Shown one piece after another: positions 7,494-15,206 of a stretch of DNA of 16,545 nucleotides. Source of the DNA: JBNJEM01 sp051745935 (GTDB lineage Bacteria > Planctomycetota > Planctomycetia > Pirellulales > Pirellulaceae); the NCBI GenBank assembly GCA_051745935.1, contig JBNJEM010000092.1:1-16545 (forward strand), given 5' to 3'. Numbering within the stretch: position 1 is the stretch's first letter; each line of letters begins with the position of its first letter. The notes under the pieces are model-generated. The model was not told where the DNA came from and ran no database searches. It saw only the letters and a program-made list of their open reading frames with translations. Both the position numbers and the translations under genes were made by a program.

Positions 7494-8405
7494 ATGACAA
7501 AAAACAAGCCTTCGCTCCATATCGAATCCCTTCTGGCAGGGGCCCAATTACCAGCATTACCGCAAAGTGCCATTCGGCTCCTTCAGCTCGCCCAGGACCC
7601 GGAAAATGGTCCGGCCGAGTTCGCGGTCCCGATTGAGTCGGATCCCGGATTAACGGGGCAAGTACTGAAATTCGTCAACTCCTCCTATTTTGGATTTTCC
7701 CGCGAGATCTCAAGTGTCAAGCTGGCCATCACGCTGGTCGGAATTCGCACGATCAAGAACTTCGCATTGTGGAGTGCGGTATTCAGCTTGATGCCCAATC
7801 CGAAATGCGGACCATTCAATTTGAAAAGCCTCTGGCAGGACTCACTTAGACGAGGGCTTTTTTCTCGATCGCTAGGCCAGTTGCTCGGTCAAGTCAACAG
7901 CGAGGATCTGTTTGCGGCGGCCTTGCTCCAGGATATGGCGGTCCCTCTCTTGGCGCGGGAACTGCCGGAAGAATACGACAAGTTGTTTCAGAACCGGCGT
8001 GGGGGACAAACGCGGCTCTCCGATCTCGAGCAAGAACACTTTGGTTGGACTCACGCCGAGGCGGCCAGTATTCTGGCGCGCCGCTGGAGCCTTCCCGACG
8101 AATTCGCTGAACTGATCGAGTGCCACACGATGTTTGAGGAGTTGGTCAGTGAGGGCGCGACTCCCAGTCAGGTCGCCATCGGTCTCTCTGCTTTGCTGCC
8201 GTCGGCGGAAGACGCGTCGTGGCACGAGCGTGCGGAGTTTTCCGAGGCGTTCCATCAGCTCACGGACGCGGGAGAAGCGGCTCTCCGCCAGGTGCTGACC
8301 GAGGTTGACACGGCGTTCGCGGAATTCGGGCCGCTCTTGAAACTGGGAACCCCGTCCCATTCGCTCGCCTCCTTCCTTGAAACCGAAGATCCGATAACCG
8401 CTTGA
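7494..8405 (+). CDS. HDOD-domain signalling protein
   Basis: The product is 303 residues. Residues about 16-210 fit the HDOD domain (HD-related output domain, COG1639). Landmarks are LPALPQSAIRLLQLAQDP at 19-36, VNSSYFGFSREISSVKLAI at 61-79, LVGIRTIKNFAL at 81-92 and ALLQDMAVPLLA at 143-154. The last is where HD phosphohydrolases carry their His-Asp pair; here it is Gln-Asp, as expected for the non-catalytic HDOD group. HDOD proteins often act in regulation linked to cyclic-di-GMP or stress signalling, usually by protein interaction. There is no receiver, GGDEF or other fused domain, so partners are unknown. The start is ATG 7494, with AAGGG (7479-7483) at suitable spacing and AGGA immediately upstream. 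It is a single gene that converges on the hypothetical gene at 8471-8956. Confidence 0.9.
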   Translation: MTKNKPSLHIESLLAGAQLPALPQSAIRLLQLAQDPENGPAEFAVPIESDPGLTGQVLKFVNSSYFGFSREISSVKLAITLVGIRTIKNFALWSAVFSLMPNPKCGPFNLKSLWQDSLRRGLFSRSLGQLLGQVNSEDLFAAALLQDMAVPLLARELPEEYDKLFQNRRGGQTRLSDLEQEHFGWTHAEAASILARRWSLPDEFAELIECHTMFEELVSEGATPSQVAIGLSALLPSAEDASWHERAEFSEAFHQLTDAGEAALRQVLTEVDTAFAEFGPLLKLGTPSHSLASFLETEDPITA

Positions 8406-8470
8406 AGGCGAGGCGGTGAACGAGTCGGTTGCCCTGGTGAGCGGATTGGCGCGAGCGACGGACGCGTCGT

Positions 8471-8956
8471 CTAGCTTTTGGCCGCGAAGAGTTCAGCGTA
8501 TTCGAGCACCCAGACATCAATCAACTGGAAAAACTCGTTCAGGTCCACATCCTCGAGCTTTTCGAAGTAATTGCGATTGAAGATTTCTTTGTTGCGTATG
8601 GTGGCCTTGCCGGCCAGTTCCAACACATGCATGGACGACGCGGGGCGCACGGTCAACTCCAACCGACTGTAGTCGTTTTGTTGCCGCTTTCCACCCGACA
8701 TGCGGACATCATCACGGCTACACGCGGCTCCCCAACCCCGATCCCCGAAGATGGTCTCAAACCGAAAGCCAGGGAAGAAGTTGGGAAGCTGTTTGACGCA
8801 GGACTCGATGCGTTCGGACAATTGGAGCCGGTAGGTGGAATGCAAACGCTTCAGTTCCTCCTCGGTCAGGGCCCGCGCCTCGGCCTTGCTTTTTTCTTCT
8901 TCATTTCGACGTTGCCCTCTGGAAACGGCTTGATGTAAGCGATCTTCAAAGCTCAT
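8471..8956 (-). CDS. Hypothetical protein coupled to tex
   Basis: The product is 161 residues and I do not recognise a named family. Residues 1-45 are charged and predicted helical (repeated Glu/Lys/Arg, with LTEEELKRLHSTYRLQL). The remainder looks like a compact alpha/beta domain: LPNFFPGFRFETIFG, DRGWGAACSRDDV, YSRLELTVRP, VLELAGKATIRNKEIFNRN and a closing helix LNEFFQLIDVWVLEYAELF. There is no signal peptide or membrane helix, so it is probably cytoplasmic. Its ATG (8954-8956) overlaps the tex stop codon in an ATGA junction, implying one transcript and translational coupling. That context suggests, but does not show, a role near Tex. A small hairpin (CGACG, GACG loop, CGTCG; 8456-8469) lies just past its stop. 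Confidence 0.85.
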   Translation of the reverse strand: MSFEDRLHQAVSRGQRRNEEEKSKAEARALTEEELKRLHSTYRLQLSERIESCVKQLPNFFPGFRFETIFGDRGWGAACSRDDVRMSGGKRQQNDYSRLELTVRPASSMHVLELAGKATIRNKEIFNRNYFEKLEDVDLNEFFQLIDVWVLEYAELFAAKS

Positions 8957-11900
8957 GACTTGGTCTGGTCGTCCTGTTTCTTCTCGTAGAATTGCATCAG
9001 ATCCGAAAAGGACCGAAGGGGCTCTTTTCCTTCTTCCATGTCCTTGGTGATGGGGGTCACCGGCTTTGGTTTGCGTGGGGGCCGACTCTTGCGCCCTTTG
9101 CCGCGTGGCGGCCCGTCTTTTTTTCGCTTTTGACTCTCCTGGGAAGCTTTCCCGGACGGCGCGGGTTTGCCGGACGTTTTCCGCTTTCGTCGCTTCTCCG
9201 GCCGTTCCCGGGCCTCTCGCGGTTTCTCCGTCCCCGGTTCAATCGCGGTCAGGGAAACCCGGCGCCGTTTCTTGTCGATCTCCACGACCCACACGGTCAG
9301 CACATCCCCCACACCGACCACTTCGTGCGGATCTCGCACGTACCGATCGGCCAGGCGACTGATGTGCACCAAGCCGCTGTCGGACAATCCGATATCCACG
9401 AACGCGCCGAAATCGACGACGTTCAGCACCGTGCCCGACAAACGCATCCCCGGCTCCAGGTCTTCCAACTTGACGATGCCGCGACGAAACACGGGAGCCG
9501 GCAAATCCTCGCGGGGATCCCGTCCGGGACGAGCCAGCGCATCCATGATATCCCGCAACACCACCTCGCTCACGCCCCATGCTTTGGACAACGCCTTCAC
9601 GTCCAATTGACGTACTTTTTCGGAAAGGGCTTGCAATCGTTCCGTCCCCCGGTCCAAGGACGACTCTGACACCGAACCCCCTCCCCTCGTCGGGTCCGGC
9701 CGCTCGGACCTCGCCACCAGTGCGAAATCCTCGGCCCCGCCACGCTCACCGGCCGCGGCTTCTCCTCCGGCTTGCCGCGCCCGCTCCTCTCCCGGGTCAC
9801 GACCAACCGCCGCGTTTTCCTCCACGTCGGCCGAATCGGTTGCTTCAGCCGCCTTACCGTCCTCCGCCGCCGTGCCAGCCGCTTTCTCCACCGGCTCGCT
9901 TTCCCCCGACCCCACCTCGAGGGAACTCGAGTCATCCGGCACGCCGTCGCGATTGGCCCCGTCCGCCGGTTTCGCATCCTCTCCCGTCGCGTCGAGCTTG
10001 CCAATCCGCCCGTCCGCGGGGCCAACCGATTCCGTCTCAGGCTCCAATTGTCCAAACGCCCGCTTGGCCCGCGCCCGCCCCCCTGTCACTTCTCCAGTGC
10101 GCAAATCTTCCACGCCGCAACCCGCCGCCTCCAGCACGCGTTGAGCCAACCCGTAACTCTCCGGGTGAATCCAGGTCGCGTCGAGCGGACTGTCACCATT
10201 GGATATTTTCAAGAATCCCGCCGCTTGAACAAAGGTCGCTTCGCCAAATCCGGGCACCTGTTTCAGTTGCTGCCGGTTTTGAAACGGACCGTGACTGGCG
10301 CGGTACTCACACAACCGCCGCGCCGTCAATTGGTTCATCCCGGACACATAACGCAACAAGGACACGCTGGCCGTATTGAGATCAACGCCCACGTAATTCA
10401 CGCAAGACTCCACGACCGCGTCCAGGGACTTCCGCAAATGCTTGGCCTTCACGTCGTGCTGATACATCCCCACGCCAATATTGGAGGGGTTGATTTTGAC
10501 CAGTTCAGACAGCGGATCCAGCAACCGGCGCCCAATCGAAATCGAACTTCGCAGCACCGCATCGTACCCCGGCAATTCCTCTCGTCCCACCTGGCTTGTG
10601 GAATAGACACTGGCCCCCGCTTCATTCACGATCACAAACGCAATGTCCTGATCCGCCAGTTCGTTGTCCATGACATCCACGACTAGCTGCTCGGTTTCCC
10701 GGCAAGCCGCTCCGTTACCAATGGCAACGACCGATAAGGCGTGGTTCTGGACCAAGCCAACCAACTTGGCACGCCCTTTCCGTATCCACTCCTCCTTGCC
10801 AATCACGTGAATGATGTCGTGCCCCAACACGTTGCCGAATTCGTCCAGCGCCGTCAGCTTGCAACCACTGCGAAAGCCGGGATCAATGGCCAAGACGCGA
10901 TGCTCACTGACCGGTGGCTGTAACAGCAATTTTCGGAGGTTGCGAGCAAACACGGCCACCGCATGCTGCTCCGCTTTTTCGGTCATCTCGCGACGCAGCT
11001 CCCGCTCGAGGCTGGGCAGCAATAACCGATGAATCGCGTCCCGGACACCACTCTTGAGAAACTCCCTTTGGGGATGCTCTTCGGGAATCAACAGCGACTC
11101 GGCCTCAACCGTCATGCTTTCGACGTCGGCCTCCACCTTCACTCGGAGAATCCGAGTCCGTTCCCCCCGGTTAATGGCCAACACACGGTGCGGCGGAATG
11201 CGGGAAACCGACTCCTGAAACCCAAAGTAGTCCTTGAAAGCCGCTTCCAGTCTTTTCCGCTTCTTCGCCTTCTTGGCCATCGAGGCGCTCAAGGGGCCAC
11301 GTGTCCCGCCCTGTTTTCCGGTCGATTCGGCCTGCTTCCCGCCCTCGGTCGCTGCCGCCTCCTCGACCGGCTCCGCTCCGCCAGCCTCCGAGGACGCCGA
11401 AGCAGCAGAGCCCGAAACCGGCTCCGTCGCATTAGCCCCCGAGCCACCCTCCTGGCCAGAGCCCTCCACTCCCCCTTGCTTACCGTTTTTCTCCTGTTCA
11501 ACAGCAGCGGGCTCGGCCGTTGGGCACGACGTGTGCCCAGATGACTCCACCGCTGCCGCGCCGGGGGATGCAATCGCGTTCGAGGGCGATTGCTCGTCTT
11601 GCCCCCCCGTCGCATCAGGGGGCGGCGTTCGCCCATCGCCCTCCGCGGTGGCCTCCACCTGGACACCGGCCGCTTGAGGTGGGGACACACTCTCCTCGCC
11701 ACCCGCTCCCGCCTGGTCCGATGCCTCCCCCTGCTCCGCCTGTCCCGGCCCAGGCGTCTGGCTCGCACCGGTTGGGGCTTCTCCCGGCATACCGGCGGGC
11801 GGGTGAGGGGTGCCCTGCGGGCCGGCTTCCGAATTGGCGGACGAACGGGTCGCTGGCGGGATCGCCGAGCCGTCAGCCGTCGGCTGGCTCTCTCCGTGCC

Positions 11901-12576
11901 CCTCCGGCTGGGGCTGTTGTTCTGCTGGTACTTCCGACGCTGTCTTCGCCTTCCCACCGGCGGGCGTTTCCGGCTTGGGCGGCTCCATGCGCGTGCAATT
12001 CAATTTGCCGGTCTGCTTCAGAATCTTACGAAGTCGCCCTCGCACCTCCGCGTGTTCACTGAATCGTTCGGCAATAATATGCTGGACGCCCTGCAGCACC
12101 TCATCCACCGAGGACAGGCCCTTTTGAGGCTCCACCAAGGCTTCAGCCCGTTGACGCAGGTCTTCCACGGCCGGATCGCCCCCGAGCACTTCGAGCGCCA
12201 GCGGCTCAAGTCCCCGTTTCTTGGCCACGGTGGCAAGTGTCTGCTTTTTGGGTTTATGCGGGAGATAGAGGTCTTCCAACCGTTTTGGCGAAGCCGCCTG
12301 ACGAATTTGGTATTCCAGTTCGGGGGTCAAAACGCCCTGCGACTGCAGCGATTTGAGAATGGTTTGCTTTCGTTCAGCAAGCCCCCTCAACTTCCCTACT
12401 TTGTCCTGAATCTGCCGAATCTGCTCTTCATCCAGCGCCCCCGTTTCCGCTTTACGATAGCGCGTAACAAAGGGAACCGTGTTGTCTTCGTCCAACAACG
12501 CGACGGTGTTCTGGACGCTTTCCAGTGGCAGATTCAATTCACGCGCGACGCGACCGAAATCGATTGCAATTGTCAT
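8953..12576 (-). CDS. tex: Tex-family RNA-binding protein with two large insertions
   Basis: The product is 1207 residues, against roughly 720-800 for ordinary Tex, an S1-domain nucleic-acid-binding protein of transcription and RNA metabolism. The order is standard. A helical N-terminal domain (1-195) includes EDLYLPHKPKKQTLATVAKK. The core resumes at EAAFKDYFGF (444) and IPPHRVLAINRGE. The YqgF/RNase H-like domain follows around 560-690 (AIDPGFRSGCK with Asp565, IGNGAACRETEQL, NEAGASVYS). A helix-hairpin-helix domain spans about 734-804, ending at WIHPESYG. The S1 domain is at about 1044-1112 (NVVDFGAFVDIG, GLVHIS). Two insertions break this: about 198-443, rich in Pro, Gly, Ala, Glu, Ser and Gln, and about 828-974, acidic and Gly/Glu/Ala-rich. 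A Lys/Arg/Pro-rich tail covers 1113-1207. The ATG at 12576 has no strong ribosome-binding site. The insertions stay in frame and are probably disordered. Confidence 0.95.
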   Translation of the reverse strand: MTIAIDFGRVARELNLPLESVQNTVALLDEDNTVPFVTRYRKAETGALDEEQIRQIQDKVGKLRGLAERKQTILKSLQSQGVLTPELEYQIRQAASPKRLEDLYLPHKPKKQTLATVAKKRGLEPLALEVLGGDPAVEDLRQRAEALVEPQKGLSSVDEVLQGVQHIIAERFSEHAEVRGRLRKILKQTGKLNCTRMEPPKPETPAGGKAKTASEVPAEQQPQPEGHGESQPTADGSAIPPATRSSANSEAGPQGTPHPPAGMPGEAPTGASQTPGPGQAEQGEASDQAGAGGEESVSPPQAAGVQVEATAEGDGRTPPPDATGGQDEQSPSNAIASPGAAAVESSGHTSCPTAEPAAVEQEKNGKQGGVEGSGQEGGSGANATEPVSGSAASASSEAGGAEPVEEAAATEGGKQAESTGKQGGTRGPLSASMAKKAKKRKRLEAAFKDYFGFQESVSRIPPHRVLAINRGERTRILRVKVEADVESMTVEAESLLIPEEHPQREFLKSGVRDAIHRLLLPSLERELRREMTEKAEQHAVAVFARNLRKLLLQPPVSEHRVLAIDPGFRSGCKLTALDEFGNVLGHDIIHVIGKEEWIRKGRAKLVGLVQNHALSVVAIGNGAACRETEQLVVDVMDNELADQDIAFVIVNEAGASVYSTSQVGREELPGYDAVLRSSISIGRRLLDPLSELVKINPSNIGVGMYQHDVKAKHLRKSLDAVVESCVNYVGVDLNTASVSLLRYVSGMNQLTARRLCEYRASHGPFQNRQQLKQVPGFGEATFVQAAGFLKISNGDSPLDATWIHPESYGLAQRVLEAAGCGVEDLRTGEVTGGRARAKRAFGQLEPETESVGPADGRIGKLDATGEDAKPADGANRDGVPDDSSSLEVGSGESEPVEKAAGTAAEDGKAAEATDSADVEENAAVGRDPGEERARQAGGEAAAGERGGAEDFALVARSERPDPTRGGGSVSESSLDRGTERLQALSEKVRQLDVKALSKAWGVSEVVLRDIMDALARPGRDPREDLPAPVFRRGIVKLEDLEPGMRLSGTVLNVVDFGAFVDIGLSDSGLVHISRLADRYVRDPHEVVGVGDVLTVWVVEIDKKRRRVSLTAIEPGTEKPREARERPEKRRKRKTSGKPAPSGKASQESQKRKKDGPPRGKGRKSRPPRKPKPVTPITKDMEEGKEPLRSFSDLMQFYEKKQDDQTKS

Positions 12577-13244
12577 GTCAATTGTGGACCCGCCCTGAGT
12601 TGACGGAAAGCTTACACGCCCCCAACAGGCCAGAAGGTAGCCTGCCCATGGGGTCGCCGAGCCCCAGCCGACCTGGTGTCGTGAACCTCAAGGGGGAGCC
12701 CTGTTTTCCCTCTACATTATTTCCCGCTCTACCCATTCCCCAATATGCGCAACGGACGCGCGAACGTCCGCGGACATGAGTCTTTTGCCCCTGAACGGTT
12801 ACCAAAATCCCTTGAATTACGGGACATCCGCATGGTTTTGTTAGAGGTGCTTAGACTTCGAAATGCCTAGTTCTCAAACCCCCTAACCACCGGCACAGGG
12901 CCGGTGGGGCTAAAACTTTCTATCGTAACGCTTTGCGTTCATTGGTCGAACCAAAGCGGCGCTGTCGAATTAGGAGCGACCTTCTTACCCGTCTCCCGAA
13001 ACGCCACGGTAATTCATGGCCGATGCTCACCGCAGTGCAGCCATGGCACCGTGCGCACTCTAGCGCCTGCCCCGTACGTTGTCAAGGATCACGCCCCCTG
13101 GAACACTTCCCCCCCATGCATCTTGCCATTGGGCACGCATCCCCCTAAGTTTTTGAAAAAAACCCCAAACCCGCAGTGCCGTTGCAACCGATACCCGAAA
13201 GTACGTGAATGGTGCGTATTGTCTCACCTCGTAAGGAATGCTTC
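12577..13244. other. 668-base divergent intergenic region
   Basis: This lies between tex and the small gene at 13245 and should hold both promoters. No gene is supported. It contains a strong hairpin at 12887-12907 (listed separately) and an AT-rich stretch, TTTTTGAAAAAAA, around 13150-13163 that stands out in this GC-rich region. No promoter with good spacing could be called on either strand. Confidence 0.4.
12887..12907. other. Perfect 8-bp hairpin in intergenic region
   Basis: CCACCGGC (12887-12894) pairs perfectly with GCCGGTGG (12900-12907) around the loop ACAGG. No T-run follows on either strand, so it is not a classic terminator. It sits about 310 bases upstream of tex and 340 upstream of the small hypothetical gene. 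It could be an operator, an RNA leader structure or a protein-binding palindrome. Confidence 0.6.
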
Positions 13245-13490
13245 ATGGCCCAACCTCGGCTTCGAATCTACTTCGGCCCCGAAAAGGAATCAGCGTCTTC
13301 GGTTGCTTCCCAAGCGTTCAATCACGATTCGGTAACGGTCCCTTTAGGGGAAGTCTTCGAGTGGCTCGCGGACGCCATCAAAAATGGCAGAACATGGTTG
13401 CGTGACTTCGAGGACGACGAAGTCACGATTTCATCCGACTTGTACGAGGTGATACTCGCCTATCAACATTATCGACGCCCGTCCGCTTAG
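13245..13490 (+). CDS. Small conserved-looking hypothetical protein, 81 aa
   Basis: The product is 81 residues. It is well supported as a gene: ATG 13245 follows AAGGA (13233-13237) at eight-base spacing, the composition is protein-like, and a strong terminator lies 70 bases past the stop. The sequence opens with LRIYFGPEKES, has TVPLGEVFEWLADAI at about 34-48, then GRTWLRDFEDDEVTIS at about 52-67 and ends LYEVILAYQHYRRPSA. No catalytic motif, signal peptide or membrane helix is present. I associate this LGEVF / LADA / DFEDDEV / YEVILAYQ pattern with short planctomycete proteins of unknown function. The acidic DFEDDE patch is its most distinctive element. It appears to be transcribed alone. 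Confidence 0.8.
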   Translation: MAQPRLRIYFGPEKESASSVASQAFNHDSVTVPLGEVFEWLADAIKNGRTWLRDFEDDEVTISSDLYEVILAYQHYRRPSA

Positions 13491-13560
13491 CGTTTTTTGG
13501 GGCGCCCCTCCAGACTAGGCCCCGTGGACCGAGAAAACGATCGACAGCCACTTTGCCCTC

Positions 13561-13587
13561 AACCCCGGCTTGCGTCCGGGGTTTTTT
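13561..13587 (+). terminator. Rho-independent terminator
   Basis: AACCCCGG (13561-13568) and CCGGGGTT (13576-13583) form a perfect 8-bp stem around CTTGCGT, followed by a T-run to 13587. It ends the transcript of the 81-residue protein. Confidence 0.9.
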
Positions 13588-13742
13588 GTTGCCCGAACGT
13601 CCCCGGCTTGGACGGTAGGTCACGCCAGGCGATGAGGCGGGCACCGCGATGGACGCGTGGATATGGTAAACTTCGGCTGGCGAAACCGCAGACGCGACGC
13701 AACGGCTCGAGGCTCGCGTCGCGATGGACCAATCCCGTGTTA

Positions 13743-13954
13743 TATTTCAGGCGGTTGGATTTTTCCGGCTGGAAAGCTGCCCGACGCAAGCCGTCCGCCC
13801 GTTGGTCGGACTCGCGGCGAACAAAGTCATCCGCGACCGGTATGTATTTCAGGCGGTTGGATTTTTCCGGCTGGAAAGCTGCCCGACGCAAGCCGTCCGC
13901 CCGTTGGTCGGACTCGCGGCGGACAAACTCATCCGCGACCGGTATGTATTTCAG
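13743..13954. repeat. 102-bp tandem repeat, two full units plus partial third
   Basis: Unit 1 runs 13743-13844 and unit 2 runs 13845-13946. They are identical except for two changes near 13820-13828 and the bases at the extreme left junction. A third start, TATTTCAG at 13947-13954, then diverges. Each unit contains internal inverted pairs such as TCGCGG with CCGCGA, CGGCT with AGCCG and CCGAC with GTCGG, so folding is possible. A diverged inverted copy lies at 3792-3890. Confidence 0.95.
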
Positions 13955-14025
13955 CGATTATACCGCTGCTGGGCAAGCGTGACACAATCCGAAAACGGCC
14001 ACAAGGCACGCCGTTTGGGATGTTC

Positions 14026-14064
14026 GTGCCGCAAGCGGCACCGCAGCTTCGCGGCGTTTTTGAT
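14026..14064 (+). terminator. Stacked hairpins with T-run upstream of LOG-family gene
   Basis: GTGCCG and CGGCAC pair around CAAG (14026-14041). A shorter CCGC/GCGG hairpin around AGCTTC follows directly, and then a run of five T. It lies about 40 bases before the GTG start at 14100. It may be a terminator for transcription coming through the repeats, or an attenuator in the leader of the LOG-family gene. No leader peptide is evident. Confidence 0.4.
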
Positions 14065-14099
14065 CGGACGGAGTTACAGCATGGCATAGGAGCATCCGG

Positions 14100-15155
14100 G
14101 TGTCCCAGAAAGACCCTCCCTCACGTCCCGCGGTCCCCCCTGACGCCGCTCCCTCAGAACCTGCTGGCGGGGGGCATTCTTCCCCCAAACACCGTTCCCG
14201 CCGAGTCGGTGGTCTGATTAACGGTCTCAAGGAATCGATCGACCAGCTGGAAAACGAGGCTCCCACGCGTGGCGACCTAAAAATCATCAGCCGCACCCTA
14301 CAGGAACTCCGGCATGCCTTCAAAGTCTTCGGCCCCTACCGGCGCCATCGCAAGGTAACCGTCTTCGGTTCAGCACGCACGCAACCTCACGAGCCCACTT
14401 ACCAGCAAGCCGTTGATTTTGCCAAAGCAATGGCGGATCGCAACTGGCTGGTCGTCACGGGGGCGGCCAGTGGCATCATGGAGGCCGGGCATGTGGGCGC
14501 TGGCCGAGAGCACTCGATGGGGCTCAATATTCTGCTCCCATTCGAACAAACGGCGAATTCAGTCATCGCCGGCGACCACAAGCTGGTGTTCATGAAGTAT
14601 TTCTTCACGAGAAAGCTGATGTTCGTCAAGGAATGCCATGCCGTGGTCTGCTTGCCCGGAGGGTTTGGCACGCTCGACGAAGCACTGGAGATTCTAACCC
14701 TGCTCCAAACAGGCAAACGGGACATGGTTCCCCTCGTGCTTCTGGATGAGCCTGGAGGGACCTATTGGCACGAACTCCATGAATTCATCGATACCCAGCT
14801 GGTTCAACGGCGGATGATCGGTCCGGATGACCTGAGCCTATACCGAATCACGCACGACGCCCAGCAGTGCGTGGACGAGATCATGCAATTCTATCGGGTC
14901 TATCACAGCATGCGATACGTTCACGAGAATCTGGTGCTGCGAGTCCAGCACGAACTCCCTCCCACCGTGCTCCGTGACATTAACCGGAGATACTCCGACA
15001 TCCTGGTTAACGGCCATTTCACCTTATCCAAGCCACTGCCGGAGGAACGAAACGAGCCGGAACTGAAAGAGCTACCGCGGCTGGTATTCCATTTTGACCG
15101 CCAGAGTTTGGGGCGCCTACGACAGCTGATTGATCACATCAACCGGGAAGCCTGA
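14100..15155 (+). CDS. LOG-family protein (TIGR00730-type Rossmann fold)
   Basis: The product is 351 residues, starting at GTG 14100 behind AGGAG (14088-14092). After a Pro/Ser-rich, probably flexible N-terminus (1-35) comes a Rossmann-type lysine-decarboxylase-like/LOG domain. Landmarks are VTVFGSART (86-94), VVTGAASGIMEAGHVGAG (118-135), FFTRKLMFVKEC (168-179) and PGGFGTLDE (186-194). The Arg171 and Glu194 positions match the catalytic Arg and the PGGxGTxxE signature. Characterised LOG and PpnN enzymes cleave the N-glycosidic bond of nucleoside monophosphates, releasing base and ribose 5-phosphate; lysine decarboxylase labels on this family are misleading. The C-terminal 80 residues (MRYVHENLVLRV, then LVFHFDRQSLGRLRQLID) belong to a longer subgroup. 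It is cytoplasmic and convergent with hemE, 51 bases apart. The substrate is not predictable from sequence. Confidence 0.93.
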   Translation: MSQKDPPSRPAVPPDAAPSEPAGGGHSSPKHRSRRVGGLINGLKESIDQLENEAPTRGDLKIISRTLQELRHAFKVFGPYRRHRKVTVFGSARTQPHEPTYQQAVDFAKAMADRNWLVVTGAASGIMEAGHVGAGREHSMGLNILLPFEQTANSVIAGDHKLVFMKYFFTRKLMFVKECHAVVCLPGGFGTLDEALEILTLLQTGKRDMVPLVLLDEPGGTYWHELHEFIDTQLVQRRMIGPDDLSLYRITHDAQQCVDEIMQFYRVYHSMRYVHENLVLRVQHELPPTVLRDINRRYSDILVNGHFTLSKPLPEERNEPELKELPRLVFHFDRQSLGRLRQLIDHINREA

Positions 15156-15177
15156 TAACCAGCCGTGACTACCCGTG

Positions 15178-15194
15178 GCCCATTGAGCATGGGC
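15178..15194. terminator. Hairpin between convergent LOG-family gene and hemE
   Basis: GCCCAT (15178-15183) and ATGGGC (15189-15194) pair perfectly around TGAGC in the 51-base gap between the two stop codons. No T-run follows, so efficiency as a bidirectional terminator is uncertain. Confidence 0.4.
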
Positions 15195-15206
15195 GTTCTC
15201 GACCGC

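Larger units (their letters stand above)
13584..14099. other. Intergenic region with tandem repeats and leader hairpins
   Basis: No gene is supported between the terminator and the LOG-family gene. The region is dominated by the 102-bp tandem repeat (13743-13954). Because 102 is divisible by three, several frames stay open across the repeats on both strands and give repeated peptides such as AAFQPEKSNRLKY. None of these frames has a ribosome-binding site or a clear start. The last 80 bases hold stacked hairpins (listed separately). Confidence 0.5.

Noticed and set aside
9579..10686. Long plus-strand frames antisense to the tex 3' half
   Set aside because: These are Pro/Arg/Ser-rich shadows of the tex insertion region, with no ribosome-binding sites or recognisable motifs.
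11590..12603. 337-residue plus-strand frame antisense to tex
   Set aside because: It lies wholly across tex, whose product has clear Tex motifs. The antisense peptide is Arg/Leu/Pro-rich without domains, a common shadow in GC-rich DNA.
13743..13954. CRISPR array
   Set aside because: The units are 102 bp and directly abutting, with no unique spacers and no cas genes nearby.
13559..14217. Several frames across the 102-bp repeats as protein genes
   Set aside because: Frames are open on both strands only because the period is a multiple of three. None has a credible start, and one overlaps the LOG-family gene and the terminator.
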